Assembly (NCBI GenBank): GCA_038239345.1
Contig: JBBSEX010000051.1
Span: forward strand, 1 to 18,930
DNA from: JBBSEX01 sp038239345
Lineage (GTDB): Bacteria > Acidobacteriota > Terriglobia > Bryobacterales > Bryobacteraceae
Length of the DNA: 18,930 nucleotides
Direction: 5' to 3'
Of the stretch, positions 6,900-13,178 are shown in pieces. Numbering within the stretch: position 1 is the first letter of the stretch; every line of letters starts with the position of its first letter. The notes beneath the pieces are model-generated. The model saw nothing but the letters and a program-made list of their open reading frames with translations, searched no databases and was not told the DNA's origin. The position numbers were made by a program, and so were the translations under genes.

Positions 6900-6921
6900 A
6901 TATATAAGGACAGGAACTGTC
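6900..6921 (-). promoter_or_regulatory. Candidate minus-strand -10 (TATATA) with adjacent 13-bp operator
   Basis: The minus strand reads TTATATATG at 6907-6899, the best AT-rich -10 candidate before the primase operon, about 57 bases upstream of the 118-aa start. Right beside it is a perfect inverted repeat GACAG-GAA-CTGTC (6909-6921), in the spacer of the proposed promoter and so well placed for a repressor. The matching -35 is poor, which would fit activator or repressor dependence. Confidence 0.45.
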
Positions 6922-6954
6922 GATGGCTTCGAATGATTTCGATTGCTTCGATTG
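6919..6954. repeat. Four tandem ~9-10-bp repeats (TTCGAWTG)
   Basis: GTCGATGG (6919-6926), TTCGAATG (6928-6935), TTCGATTG (6938-6945) and TTCGATTG (6947-6954) repeat at 9-10 base steps in the divergent region. The last copy ends just before an extended -10 for the plus-strand toxin-antitoxin pair. Spacing near one helical turn suggests same-face binding by a dimer or oligomer, probably the HTH antitoxin, or alternatively short iterons. Confidence 0.5.
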
Positions 6955-6963
6955 TGCTAGGAT
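6955..6963 (+). promoter_or_regulatory. Candidate extended -10 for the HTH-PIN operon
   Basis: TGC-TAGGAT (TG at 6955-6956, hexamer 6958-6963) fits an extended -10 element placed 23 bases before the antitoxin ATG. The -35 region is occupied by the tandem TTCGATTG repeats, so repressor binding there would shut the promoter. This would give the autoregulation usual for toxin-antitoxin operons. Confidence 0.4.
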
Positions 6964-6986
6964 GAGATCAGGAGCGGAAACCACCA

Positions 6987-7436
6987 ATGGCACAAGGAAC
7001 ACTCGTACCAACGTTGCCGTCTGAGGCCGAGGCGATCCTCGCGAAGGAGACCAGCCGGGTTCTCGCCGGGCGCGCTCAGACAGGCGACCCGTTACAACTG
7101 CGCATGCTCGACGATCCGGGGGCGGGGACGCTAAAACTCCCAGCCTCCGCCGTGCGGATGCTGATTCATATTCTGGAAGAGATGGCGCGCGGCAACGCTG
7201 TGACGCTTATTCCAGTCCACGCGGAACTCACCACGCAGGAAGCCGGCGACATGCTGAACATGTCGCGACCGTCGCTGATCCAGCTGCTCGACGAAGGTAA
7301 GATCGAATATCGGCGCGTGGGCACGCATCGCCGTGTGCGCTTCGAAGCGTTGATGGCCTACAAACGTCGAGCCGATGCGGAGCGCCGCGCCGTCCTCGCA
7401 GAACTGGCAGCCTACGATCAGGAAATTGGATTGTAA
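6987..7436 (+). CDS. HTH (excisionase/MerR-like) antitoxin, 149 aa
   Basis: The C-terminal half holds an excisionase-type helix-turn-helix: LTTQEAGDMLNMSRPSLIQL (about residues 81-100) followed by IEYRRVGTHRRVRFEALMAY, the wing that reads DNA. The N-terminal ~75 residues (helical, with a KLPASAVRMLIHILEEMARG segment) match the usual companion region of these PIN-linked regulators. It would neutralise the PIN toxin encoded five bases downstream and repress its own promoter, where tandem repeats and an inverted repeat lie. The ATG at 6987 has AGGAG about a dozen bases upstream, a long spacing. It is also possible to read it as a DNA-binding regulator only, but the pairing with PIN is strong. 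Confidence 0.85.
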   Translation: MAQGTLVPTLPSEAEAILAKETSRVLAGRAQTGDPLQLRMLDDPGAGTLKLPASAVRMLIHILEEMARGNAVTLIPVHAELTTQEAGDMLNMSRPSLIQLLDEGKIEYRRVGTHRRVRFEALMAYKRRADAERRAVLAELAAYDQEIGL

Positions 7437-7441
7437 ACCCC

Positions 7442-8005
7442 GTGACTGCGTTCACCGCATTCTACGATGCGAACGTGCTGTATCCGGCGGAACTGCGGAA
7501 CCTGCTCATGCACCTCGCGCTCACAGGATTGTTCCGCGCGAAGTGGTCGGCGCACGTTCATGAAGAGTGGATCTCCAACCTTCTTCAAAAGCGTCCCGAC
7601 CTCACACGAGAGAAGCTGGAACGTACGCGCCAATTGATGGACCAGCACGCCACCGATGCACTCGTCACCGGCTACGAGGATTTGATTCCGGGCTTGCAAC
7701 TTCCCGATCCAGACGACAGGCATGTGCTGGCAGCGGCAATTCGCGGCCACACGGATGTCATCGTGACGATGAATCTGCGCGATTTTCCTTCAGACGTTCT
7801 CGGTCCATTCGGAATCGACGCGCAACACCCCGATGAATTCGTCCTGCACCTCCTGGACCTGGCACCCGGAGCTGTGGTGTCAGCGGCGCAGAATCATCGA
7901 CTCAGCTTGAAGAATCCGGCCAAAACTGCGGGCGAATATCTGGCAACGCTGGAGCGGCAAGGTTTGACGCAAACGGTCTCAGTTCTTCGCGAGTATGTGT
8001 TTTGA
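7442..8005 (+). CDS. PIN-domain toxin ribonuclease (VapC-like), 187 aa
   Basis: Starts at GTG, five bases after the antitoxin stop. The N-terminus FYDANVLYPAELRNLLM gives the first PIN aspartate (Asp9), VHEEWISNL a middle acidic residue, and LPDPDDRHVLAAAI plus VTMNLRDFP the C-terminal acidic residues of the metal site. PIN domains cleave RNA; free toxin would stop growth. At 187 residues it is longer than classical VapC (about 130) because of a helical C-terminal extension, as in the PIN_3 group that pairs with excisionase-like antitoxins. The weak ribosome site fits coupled translation, which keeps toxin below antitoxin. Confidence 0.85.
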   Translation: MTAFTAFYDANVLYPAELRNLLMHLALTGLFRAKWSAHVHEEWISNLLQKRPDLTREKLERTRQLMDQHATDALVTGYEDLIPGLQLPDPDDRHVLAAAIRGHTDVIVTMNLRDFPSDVLGPFGIDAQHPDEFVLHLLDLAPGAVVSAAQNHRLSLKNPAKTAGEYLATLERQGLTQTVSVLREYVF

Positions 8006-8018
8006 AGGATTCAACGGC

Positions 8019-8057
8019 AGGCGACACCGAGGAATTAGGACGGTGCTCCGGTCGCCT
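8019..8057 (+). terminator. Hairpin after the PIN gene
   Basis: AGGCGAC (8019-8025) pairs with GTCGCCT (8051-8057), and ACCG (8026-8029) with CGGT (8041-8044) inside, forming a branched stem 14 bases past the PIN stop. CTCTCC follows, so the T-tract is weak. It is a plausible terminator separating the convergent gene sets. The remaining ~200 bases up to 8264 show no gene I can support. Confidence 0.4.
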
Positions 8058-8264
8058 CTCTCCTGACCATCGCAGGTCCTCTACGCTAAACCGTAAGCAA
8101 GGAGTAAAACGTCTCTGGTTGCGCCCAATTTCAAATTCGACTGGCACCCATGTTTGAGGGTCAACCTGGAACTGCGCCGGCTCAATCTCTCAAAGTCGGC
8201 AGTCAAAACCTTCTGGACACCCATCGAGACGTGCCAATAGTGTGCGGAACGAGCGCCCTCAAAC

Positions 8265-9236
8265 CTACTCCGGCGCGTTGCCCGCACCGGGCGGACTCGG
8301 CTCCGCCGATGCGCGCTCCTTTGAGTCTCTCAAAAGCGCATTGCGTTGCTTCAGTTGTCGCATGAAGTAGGCGTCGCAGAACAGTTTCATGAAGGTTGCC
8401 TCCTTCAGGGTGACTACGGCTCCCTCGAAGTTCTTAGATTCGAAACGTCCACACAAATCGGCGAACTGGTCGCGCTCATCCATGTTGGGGAACATGTCAT
8501 CGAGGAAGCGAAGCATCGATTCCCGGAAATTCGTCCCCTCCTTCCAGTCGCCATACTCGGCCATCAGCGCTCTCAGGCATTCGAAGAAATTACCGAACAC
8601 AGTGCTTTCACACTGCCAGTGAATATCGTTGAGGGACAGGAAAGTCAGCCCGCCGATGTAGTAGTTGTAGGCAGTGTGTTGGTCGCGTTCATGTGGACCG
8701 GGAAGGGCCGTGAAGCATGCCGCGACGCGGTCCAGGTCTTCCGCGCTAAGCACGCGGTTTTGGCCCCAGTCGATTCTGAGGGCAGGGGATCTCTCGACGC
8801 CGACATCCATGTTCTTCTCAAGATCCCGTAGGCTTTCGTAGTATCGGCTGATCTGCTCCGGCATGCGCCACCACCAGAAGCCCATCGTTCCGATATTTAG
8901 CGCGACGACGAAATGGCGCGCGAGACCCCAGCCGAAATACCAGAGCGCCTCAACGGGGACATTGTCCTTGAGAATTAGATCGAAGATGATCTCATTCTTC
9001 TTGGCTACCGAAAGCTTGATCCAGTCGATGCTCTTGTTCCACTTAGTCAGGTTCTTCCCCCGCACCGAGTGGGAGGCGCTGATAACCCGAATACGGAGTT
9101 TCCATTTGTCCTTGTTGCCTGCGGTAGGAAGATTGCGGCTCCGGCTCAGCTCCGCCTCGACTGAGACGCGCGATTCGGCATCAGCCGTGTCGAATTGCTC
9201 CTTCAGCCACGTCGCCCATGCGCGCGCGTCCTTCAA
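8265..9236 (-). CDS. Hypothetical protein paired with AbiV, 323 aa
   Basis: Starts at TTG (9236), one base after the AbiV stop, so it is translated by coupling; a stop codon (9246-9248) four codons upstream rules out a longer frame and there is no earlier ATG. The N-terminal ~30 residues are a charged helix, followed by a basic strand-rich part (DKWKLRIRVISASHSVRG), then an aromatic, helix-rich core (EALWYFGWGLARHFVVALNI, MGFWWWRMPEQISRYYESL) and a C-terminal helix pair ending in a Ser/Glu/Pro-rich tail. The hydrophobic stretch might be a buried helix or a membrane-associated segment. No nuclease or ATPase motif is visible and I do not recognise the family. Its strict link to AbiV suggests a partner, effector or regulator in an abortive-infection operon. 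Confidence 0.65.
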   Translation of the reverse strand: MKDARAWATWLKEQFDTADAESRVSVEAELSRSRNLPTAGNKDKWKLRIRVISASHSVRGKNLTKWNKSIDWIKLSVAKKNEIIFDLILKDNVPVEALWYFGWGLARHFVVALNIGTMGFWWWRMPEQISRYYESLRDLEKNMDVGVERSPALRIDWGQNRVLSAEDLDRVAACFTALPGPHERDQHTAYNYYIGGLTFLSLNDIHWQCESTVFGNFFECLRALMAEYGDWKEGTNFRESMLRFLDDMFPNMDERDQFADLCGRFESKNFEGAVVTLKEATFMKLFCDAYFMRQLKQRNALLRDSKERASAEPSPPGAGNAPE

Positions 9237-9237
9237 C

Positions 9238-9849
9238 TCAGCTAGCTAGCTTGGCCATCGAGCCGCCCGAAAAGATCATTCGCCTTTTTTCGGGATCTTC
9301 GGTCGTCTTCAGGAACCACGCCTGAAGGGCGATCTCTTCGTCCGGAACCTCCTCCCGCAGCTTCTCGCTTTCGGCTATCACCAGGCGGGCGGTGGCGAGC
9401 TCGATCAGGTTGGCGCACTGCTCCGCCGTGATCGCATCTTCGGGTATGCTTAAACCATCCTTGTCATTCTCGACATAGAGGCCGGCCAGCCTCGTGGAAT
9501 GGATCAGCGTTGCCATGCCAGTCAGCTCCTCCAGGGCCTTGCCGGTCAGTCGCTGAAACGCGAACGCTCCGCCGAAAAAGCACCAAAACAGCTTCTTGAT
9601 GTGATCCTGTGTGTGCTTTGCCGCCCAAGCCGGTGCGTCGGGGCGCCTAGCGGCGAGGGACTGCACGCCAATCAGCTCCCGCCGGCCGATCTCTTCGAGG
9701 GCAAGTGCGGCGAGATGATAGGCAACATTCGGATGACCGGCGGCCTGAACTGCACGCGCGGACTCGAGCAATGCGCGGGCGTGGTCGACGCACGCCCTCA
9801 TCGCCGCGATGGTCTTCTCGTCAACCTGGCTATCTCCCGCCGAGCTCAT
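9238..9849 (-). CDS. AbiV-family abortive infection protein (HEPN), 203 aa
   Basis: The 203-residue product matches the AbiV/HEPN pattern: a helix with HARALLESARAVQAAGHPNV, the hallmark AYHLAALALEEIGRREL (44-59), then HTQDHIKKLFW (79-89), the region that in AbiV-type HEPN proteins carries conserved His/Lys residues. AbiV was described in Lactococcus, where it blocks phage translation. HEPN domains are often RNases, but here the R-x4-6-H motif is not clear-cut. The ATG at 9849 lacks a good ribosome site. It is the first gene of a two-gene unit with the 323-aa protein. The base composition does not differ obviously from the neighbours. Confidence 0.8.
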   Translation of the reverse strand: MSSAGDSQVDEKTIAAMRACVDHARALLESARAVQAAGHPNVAYHLAALALEEIGRRELIGVQSLAARRPDAPAWAAKHTQDHIKKLFWCFFGGAFAFQRLTGKALEELTGMATLIHSTRLAGLYVENDKDGLSIPEDAITAEQCANLIELATARLVIAESEKLREEVPDEEIALQAWFLKTTEDPEKRRMIFSGGSMAKLAS

Positions 9850-9923
9850 GGTCGTAATCTAGCACCTAATGCGGAAGTTATTTCCTGAAGAGAAACCGAC
9901 AAGTGGACGTTGGCTAGTGACAC

Positions 9924-9958
9924 TTCCTAAGGAAACGACGTGCTGGAAAGTACTCCAG
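9924..9958. repeat. Two dyads upstream of the AbiV gene
   Basis: TTCCT-A-AGGAA (9924-9934) and CTGGA-AAGTAC-TCCAG (9943-9958) lie within about 110 bases upstream of AbiV, where a minus-strand promoter would be expected (a loose TTGTCG/TAACTT pair is present). They are candidate operator sites; there is no further evidence. Confidence 0.3.
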
Positions 9959-9985
9959 TCGCTCAGAGTTGTGGAACGAAGTATT

Positions 9986-10020
9986 GGCGGCGCCTGCGCG
10001 AGGCGTGAAGAAGCGCCGCC
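9986..10020 (-). terminator. GC-rich hairpin after the Rad52-like gene
   Basis: GGCGGCGC (9986-9993) and GCGCCGCC (10013-10020) form a perfect 8-bp GC stem with a 19-base loop, starting 15 bases past the stop of the Rad52-like gene. The following minus-strand bases (CAATACTTCG) are not T-rich, so termination may be partial. It separates the recombination genes from the AbiV cargo. Confidence 0.5.
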
Positions 10021-10035
10021 TTGTAAAGCCACACA

Positions 10036-11283
10036 TCACATACGGAGTTTCTCAAGAGCCGCTTCGATCACAGGTGAGTCCGCGTCGGTCAGGTTCTTCA
10101 ACTGCTCCAGGGTAACCTTGCCGTCGGTTGCCTGGACGATCACATCGCCGAACTTTGCGGCCCAACCGGTGCGGCCGCTGACGGCAACTTTCCGCGCGGC
10201 TTGAAGCAACTTGCCGCGCAAGGTTGCGATTGAGCCAGTCGTCTGTGCCTGGGTCGCGGCAGTTTTCGCAGTTGCCGTTTCCGTCTCCACGCGCATCAGT
10301 AGCGCGCACAGTGCGTCGCGGTCTGGGATGTCGTCCAACGAATCGCTCGCGAACTTCATCTCTTGGCAAATGGCGGTGTACCGTCCCTCGGGCAATTTCG
10401 CCGACGCGGTTCGCAGCCGCTCGATTCCGTGGGACAGATCGGTCAGCTTTTCAAACACCGTCGTCAGTTTCGCGAATCCGATCTTGGAGCCGTCCGTCAC
10501 GCCGCCATACTTCTGGAGGGTGAACTTCGACAGGCCGAAACCGACTGTCTCACACAACTGCTTCACCGTGGCCAACGTCTCTTGCTGGATCAGTCCCTGA
10601 CGTGGTTGCGCGGGAGCCGCTGAGTGCGTCCGGGATTGCGGCGGCGTCTGCCGCCTCGCGTGGGCAGGAATCGCCCACTCCGGCAGATTGGGACTGCGCA
10701 CCGGACGGTTGTATTGATCCAGATCCTCCCAGACCTTGTCGAGATCGTACAGGTACCGGCCAAGTCCGAAGCAAGCGCAGGCGCGCTTGAAGGCTTGGGC
10801 TTCGGCGCGCGTCGCCGAGTTTTCGTCGTCGGCCCATTCCTCTCCAACGCCAGTATGCGACCCAAGGCCGTTCACTGACACCGTTGAAACCACCACCACC
10901 TTGGCGCAAATGACGCTCTGCTTCTGCCCGTTACCGCCTTTGTTGAGCGTCCGCTCGAAGTTCTGTGCCACCTGGACATTGTAAGCGCGGGTCCAACCCC
11001 ACTCTCCGAAGATCTCATTCAGCCGATCGGTGTAGGCGCGTTGGTCGGCATACGCGACCAACTGACCGCGCTTCACCGGGCCATTCTTGCTCTGCTGATT
11101 CGACGTCGCCGTCACCCGCCACTTGATTTCGCCGGGGTCAAACGGATCGAGCAACTGAATTCTGATCTCCTCGATGCGCGCTGGCGTGAAGCCACTGCGC
11201 CCAACCGTGCCATCCATACCGGGCGTCGTCGCGATAGGCGGCGCCGAATTCTCCTGCGTACCTGCTGTTCCATTCACGTACAT
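10036..11283 (-). CDS. Rad52/Rad22-like single-strand annealing protein, 415 aa
   Basis: Residues ~39-182 read as a Rad52/Rad22 family domain: VAYADQRAYTDRLNEIFGEW (77-96), a central beta region (KVVVVSTVSVNGLGSH) and GEEWADDENSATRAEAQAFK with the helical ACACFGLGRYLYDL ending. These are the family's usual strand-helix blocks for ssDNA binding and annealing. A Pro/Gln-rich linker (about 205-235) leads to a helical C-terminal domain ending in LEQLKNLTDADSPVIEAALEKL, possibly a partner-binding or ring-stabilising part. The ATG at 11283 has AAGGAGAG five bases upstream. It probably works with SSB in recombination or repair of incoming single-stranded DNA. The 415-aa length suits plasmid and phage members with an added C-terminus. 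Confidence 0.85.
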   Translation of the reverse strand: MYVNGTAGTQENSAPPIATTPGMDGTVGRSGFTPARIEEIRIQLLDPFDPGEIKWRVTATSNQQSKNGPVKRGQLVAYADQRAYTDRLNEIFGEWGWTRAYNVQVAQNFERTLNKGGNGQKQSVICAKVVVVSTVSVNGLGSHTGVGEEWADDENSATRAEAQAFKRACACFGLGRYLYDLDKVWEDLDQYNRPVRSPNLPEWAIPAHARRQTPPQSRTHSAAPAQPRQGLIQQETLATVKQLCETVGFGLSKFTLQKYGGVTDGSKIGFAKLTTVFEKLTDLSHGIERLRTASAKLPEGRYTAICQEMKFASDSLDDIPDRDALCALLMRVETETATAKTAATQAQTTGSIATLRGKLLQAARKVAVSGRTGWAAKFGDVIVQATDGKVTLEQLKNLTDADSPVIEAALEKLRM

Positions 11284-11476
11284 CGCTGCTCTCCTTCAAA
11301 TTGATTTGCTGCTGCTGCCGCTCCGTCACCCGTACACGAAGAACTCCGCGGGCGTCACCGAGTTTCGCCAACTCACAGACGCGCTCCCGAAAGCTGCCGT
11401 CGTACGCGCGGTAGTCGACCAACGTTTCGAGGTCCCCGTACCGCGCTTTCGTCTCTGCAAATGCACCGTAAGCCAT
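11138..11476 (-). CDS. Small hypothetical protein overlapping the Rad52-like gene, 112 aa
   Basis: An ATG at 11476 follows GAGAGGAG by nine bases (a TTG two codons earlier is too close to that site). The first ~65 residues (YGAFAETKARYGDLETLVDY, SFRERVCELAKLGDARGVLR) look like a real folded protein with regular helices, but the frame then runs 146 bases into the Rad52-like gene in another frame, ending in an atypical tail. Either the true product includes that tail, or the original stop was lost by mutation or by a sequencing error around 11284-11330. It is the first gene after the skewed non-coding region and is probably co-transcribed with the Rad52-like gene. No family is known. Confidence 0.5.
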   Translation of the reverse strand: MAYGAFAETKARYGDLETLVDYRAYDGSFRERVCELAKLGDARGVLRVRVTERQQQQINLKESSDVREWNSRYAGEFGAAYRDDARYGWHGWAQWLHASAHRGDQNSVARSV

Positions 11477-11923
11477 GTCCAATCTCTCCTCTCGATTTCG
11501 AATCCACTTCTAACTGCGCCGCGCTCCGCGCCATTGTTCGCCGGACCCTGCGCCCGAAACGTCACAGCGACCATGCACCCGCGCACAATTGGCGTTCCAC
11601 CCGCACCACCAACACCCACAACTCGCGAAACACCCACCGATGCCAGCCCGCCACTCCTGCCTCACGGCCCACCCCAATTCCTCAATCCACTTCCCAAACC
11701 GCCCGGCGACACACACCCGCAACTACCCAACTGGCAAACCCACAACCCCCACTCAAGCCCGGTCCCGGCGGACCGAAAATGCTCTCCAACCCGGATACAG
11801 CCTCAAACTACCGGTAGTCAGATCGCAACTGATTGAGTCCGCTATACTTGCGCGGATGCCGGAACACCAAAGGCACAGCAAAGACACACCAATGGCGCGT
11901 CAAAGGCTTCATTGGGAATGGGA
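11477..11923. other. 447-base non-coding region with strong C/G strand asymmetry
   Basis: No supported gene. By hand count, bases 11641-11760 contain about 63 C and only 14 G on the plus strand, so the minus strand is G/T-rich with many GGG runs (e.g. GGGGG-TTGT-GGG). Near the upstream end sits the perfect palindrome CTACCGGTAG (11808-11817). The region is the leader of the Rad52-like transcript and the downstream edge of the Replic_Relax-like gene. Such asymmetry fits a single-strand or transfer origin, R-loop/G-quadruplex control, or a decayed GT-rich reading frame; none is proven. Confidence 0.5.
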
Positions 11924-12685
11924 TTAGAAGAGGCAGTCAGCGAGCCGATGTTGCACCTGCCGCGCAACATCCACCAGCACCGCTTCGGTGGGATTTGACG
12001 CGAATTGCTGCGCCTGTCCGACGAAGACCCGGTGGCGAGTAGCGCGCAGACCGTTCAACAGGAAGGATTCCATCTGCACGTTGCATACGAGATAGAGGAC
12101 CGCCGGCACCTTCGTTTCGCGGTTCAAGATCGCGCCGATGCGGTTGTATTCCTTGGTCGACTTCGGGCTGCGCTCGTATTCGAGCGCGACCTTGCCCGAC
12201 TTCTGGCCGCATTTGAACGTCACGATCGCGTCGTAATCCTTGGCGTAACCGAAGTTCGTTAGCTCGTTATCGGCGCGAATCTCGGGTTCGTACAGCCACG
12301 ATGACACCACTCCGGCTTGGCGCAATTTCAAATGCATCTCGAATAATTCGACATCGTGCCAGACATGGTCGCGATTTCCCTGGCGGGATGTGCGCGATCC
12401 GGCCTCGATCACAGTTGGAAGTCGGCCTTGGAGCGACGTTGCGCCGGCCTCTCCAAGCGCGAAGACTGGTGCATCTATTCCGTCAACAACGAACCGACTG
12501 AGGAATTCGCACTCGCTAAGCAGACTGAGCCTGCGGAGAAAGCTCTTCCATTTGCTCTGGTCGAACACGGGATTCAGCGCGCGGTAAAGCTGCGAGGCGG
12601 TGACGTGCCCGGCTTGGTAGACCTTCCGAAGTGCCGGGACATCCAGCGCGTCGGACAGCACAATGGATCCCTTTGGGTACCTCAT
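11924..12685 (-). CDS. Replic_Relax-like protein (winged helix plus PD-(D/E)XK-like core), 253 aa
   Basis: The N-terminal ~75 residues (ALRKVYQAGHVTASQLYRAL) read as a winged helix, as in replication-relaxation family proteins. The C-terminal half has KDYDAIVTF (Asp150/Asp152) and, after a short hairpin, KVALEYERSPKSTKEY (Glu169/Glu171), a D-(x)n-ExE pattern like a PD-(D/E)XK nuclease fold, typical of this family. Members sit beside transfer and coupling-protein genes and are thought to act at the origin. The ATG at 12685 lies one base past the stop of the upstream gene (TGA-C-ATG); a frame from 12715 is possible but overlaps more. The gene ends directly before the skewed non-coding region. 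Confidence 0.65.
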   Translation of the reverse strand: MRYPKGSIVLSDALDVPALRKVYQAGHVTASQLYRALNPVFDQSKWKSFLRRLSLLSECEFLSRFVVDGIDAPVFALGEAGATSLQGRLPTVIEAGSRTSRQGNRDHVWHDVELFEMHLKLRQAGVVSSWLYEPEIRADNELTNFGYAKDYDAIVTFKCGQKSGKVALEYERSPKSTKEYNRIGAILNRETKVPAVLYLVCNVQMESFLLNGLRATRHRVFVGQAQQFASNPTEAVLVDVARQVQHRLADCLF

Positions 12686-12686
12686 G

Positions 12687-13178
12687 TCACCACCGGCTGA
12701 TTGCCCAGTCGCCATCCGGTCCGCCGGGCGTTAGCACGGCCGATCCAGATGCGCCGCGCAACCAACCATGGCGATCGACCAACAGGAGTGCTTCTTGTTT
12801 GGTCTTCCACGATGAGAGCGACAACAGGTGGCTCGAAGCCGAGTCCCAGCTTCCGTCATCAAGAGCGCCGACCAACTGTTCAGTCACCGAGACGAGGTAC
12901 CAGTCAGGACTCGAAGTGTGGTTCGCGCGGCGCTCAAGCGCGACCGTCCGCATTCCTAAGTGCTCCCCAAATGCCGAAACGTGCCAGCACGAACCGCTCA
13001 AGCCAGACGATCCGAGAGCTTCTTGGTACAGCCGACTGCTGAATCGAACGTGGCCGTGAACCTTGGATCGTTGCCGCAATCCGCGCTGGTCGAGTACACC
13101 CGAGCTATTCCAGACGACCGGCCGGCCGTCATTCGGCTCGCGCCAGTAGCTTCCCAGGGACAAGATGCAGACGATCAT
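12687..13178 (-). CDS. Hypothetical protein, 163 aa
   Basis: The start ATG overlaps the stop of the upstream membrane-protein gene by four bases (ATGA), and its own stop is one base before the Replic_Relax-like start, so all three are translationally linked. The protein looks soluble; it has Ser/Trp-rich segments (DPDW-like SSPDWYLVSVTEQLVGALDD, DGSWDSASSHLLSLSSWKTK), a CWHVSAFGEH piece and a C-terminal GG-rich end. I do not recognise a family. Context points to a role in transfer or origin processing. The AAAGG ribosome site is weak, in line with coupling. Confidence 0.55.
   Translation of the reverse strand: MIVCILSLGSYWREPNDGRPVVWNSSGVLDQRGLRQRSKVHGHVRFSSRLYQEALGSSGLSGSCWHVSAFGEHLGMRTVALERRANHTSSPDWYLVSVTEQLVGALDDGSWDSASSHLLSLSSWKTKQEALLLVDRHGWLRGASGSAVLTPGGPDGDWAISRW

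Noticed and set aside
8112..8147. tRNA-like 3' end (TTCAAATTC...CACCCA)
   Set aside because: The bases around the supposed T-loop do not pair into a stem and no acceptor or anticodon arm is found upstream.
9241..9250. GCTAGCTAGC repeat at the AbiV/323-aa junction
   Set aside because: A short tandem of a 4-base unit falling in the last AbiV codons; likely chance.
11510..11722. Minus-strand 70-codon frame rich in Gly, Trp and Cys in the skewed region
   Set aside because: Starts at TTG without a ribosome site and its residues simply reflect the G/T-rich composition.
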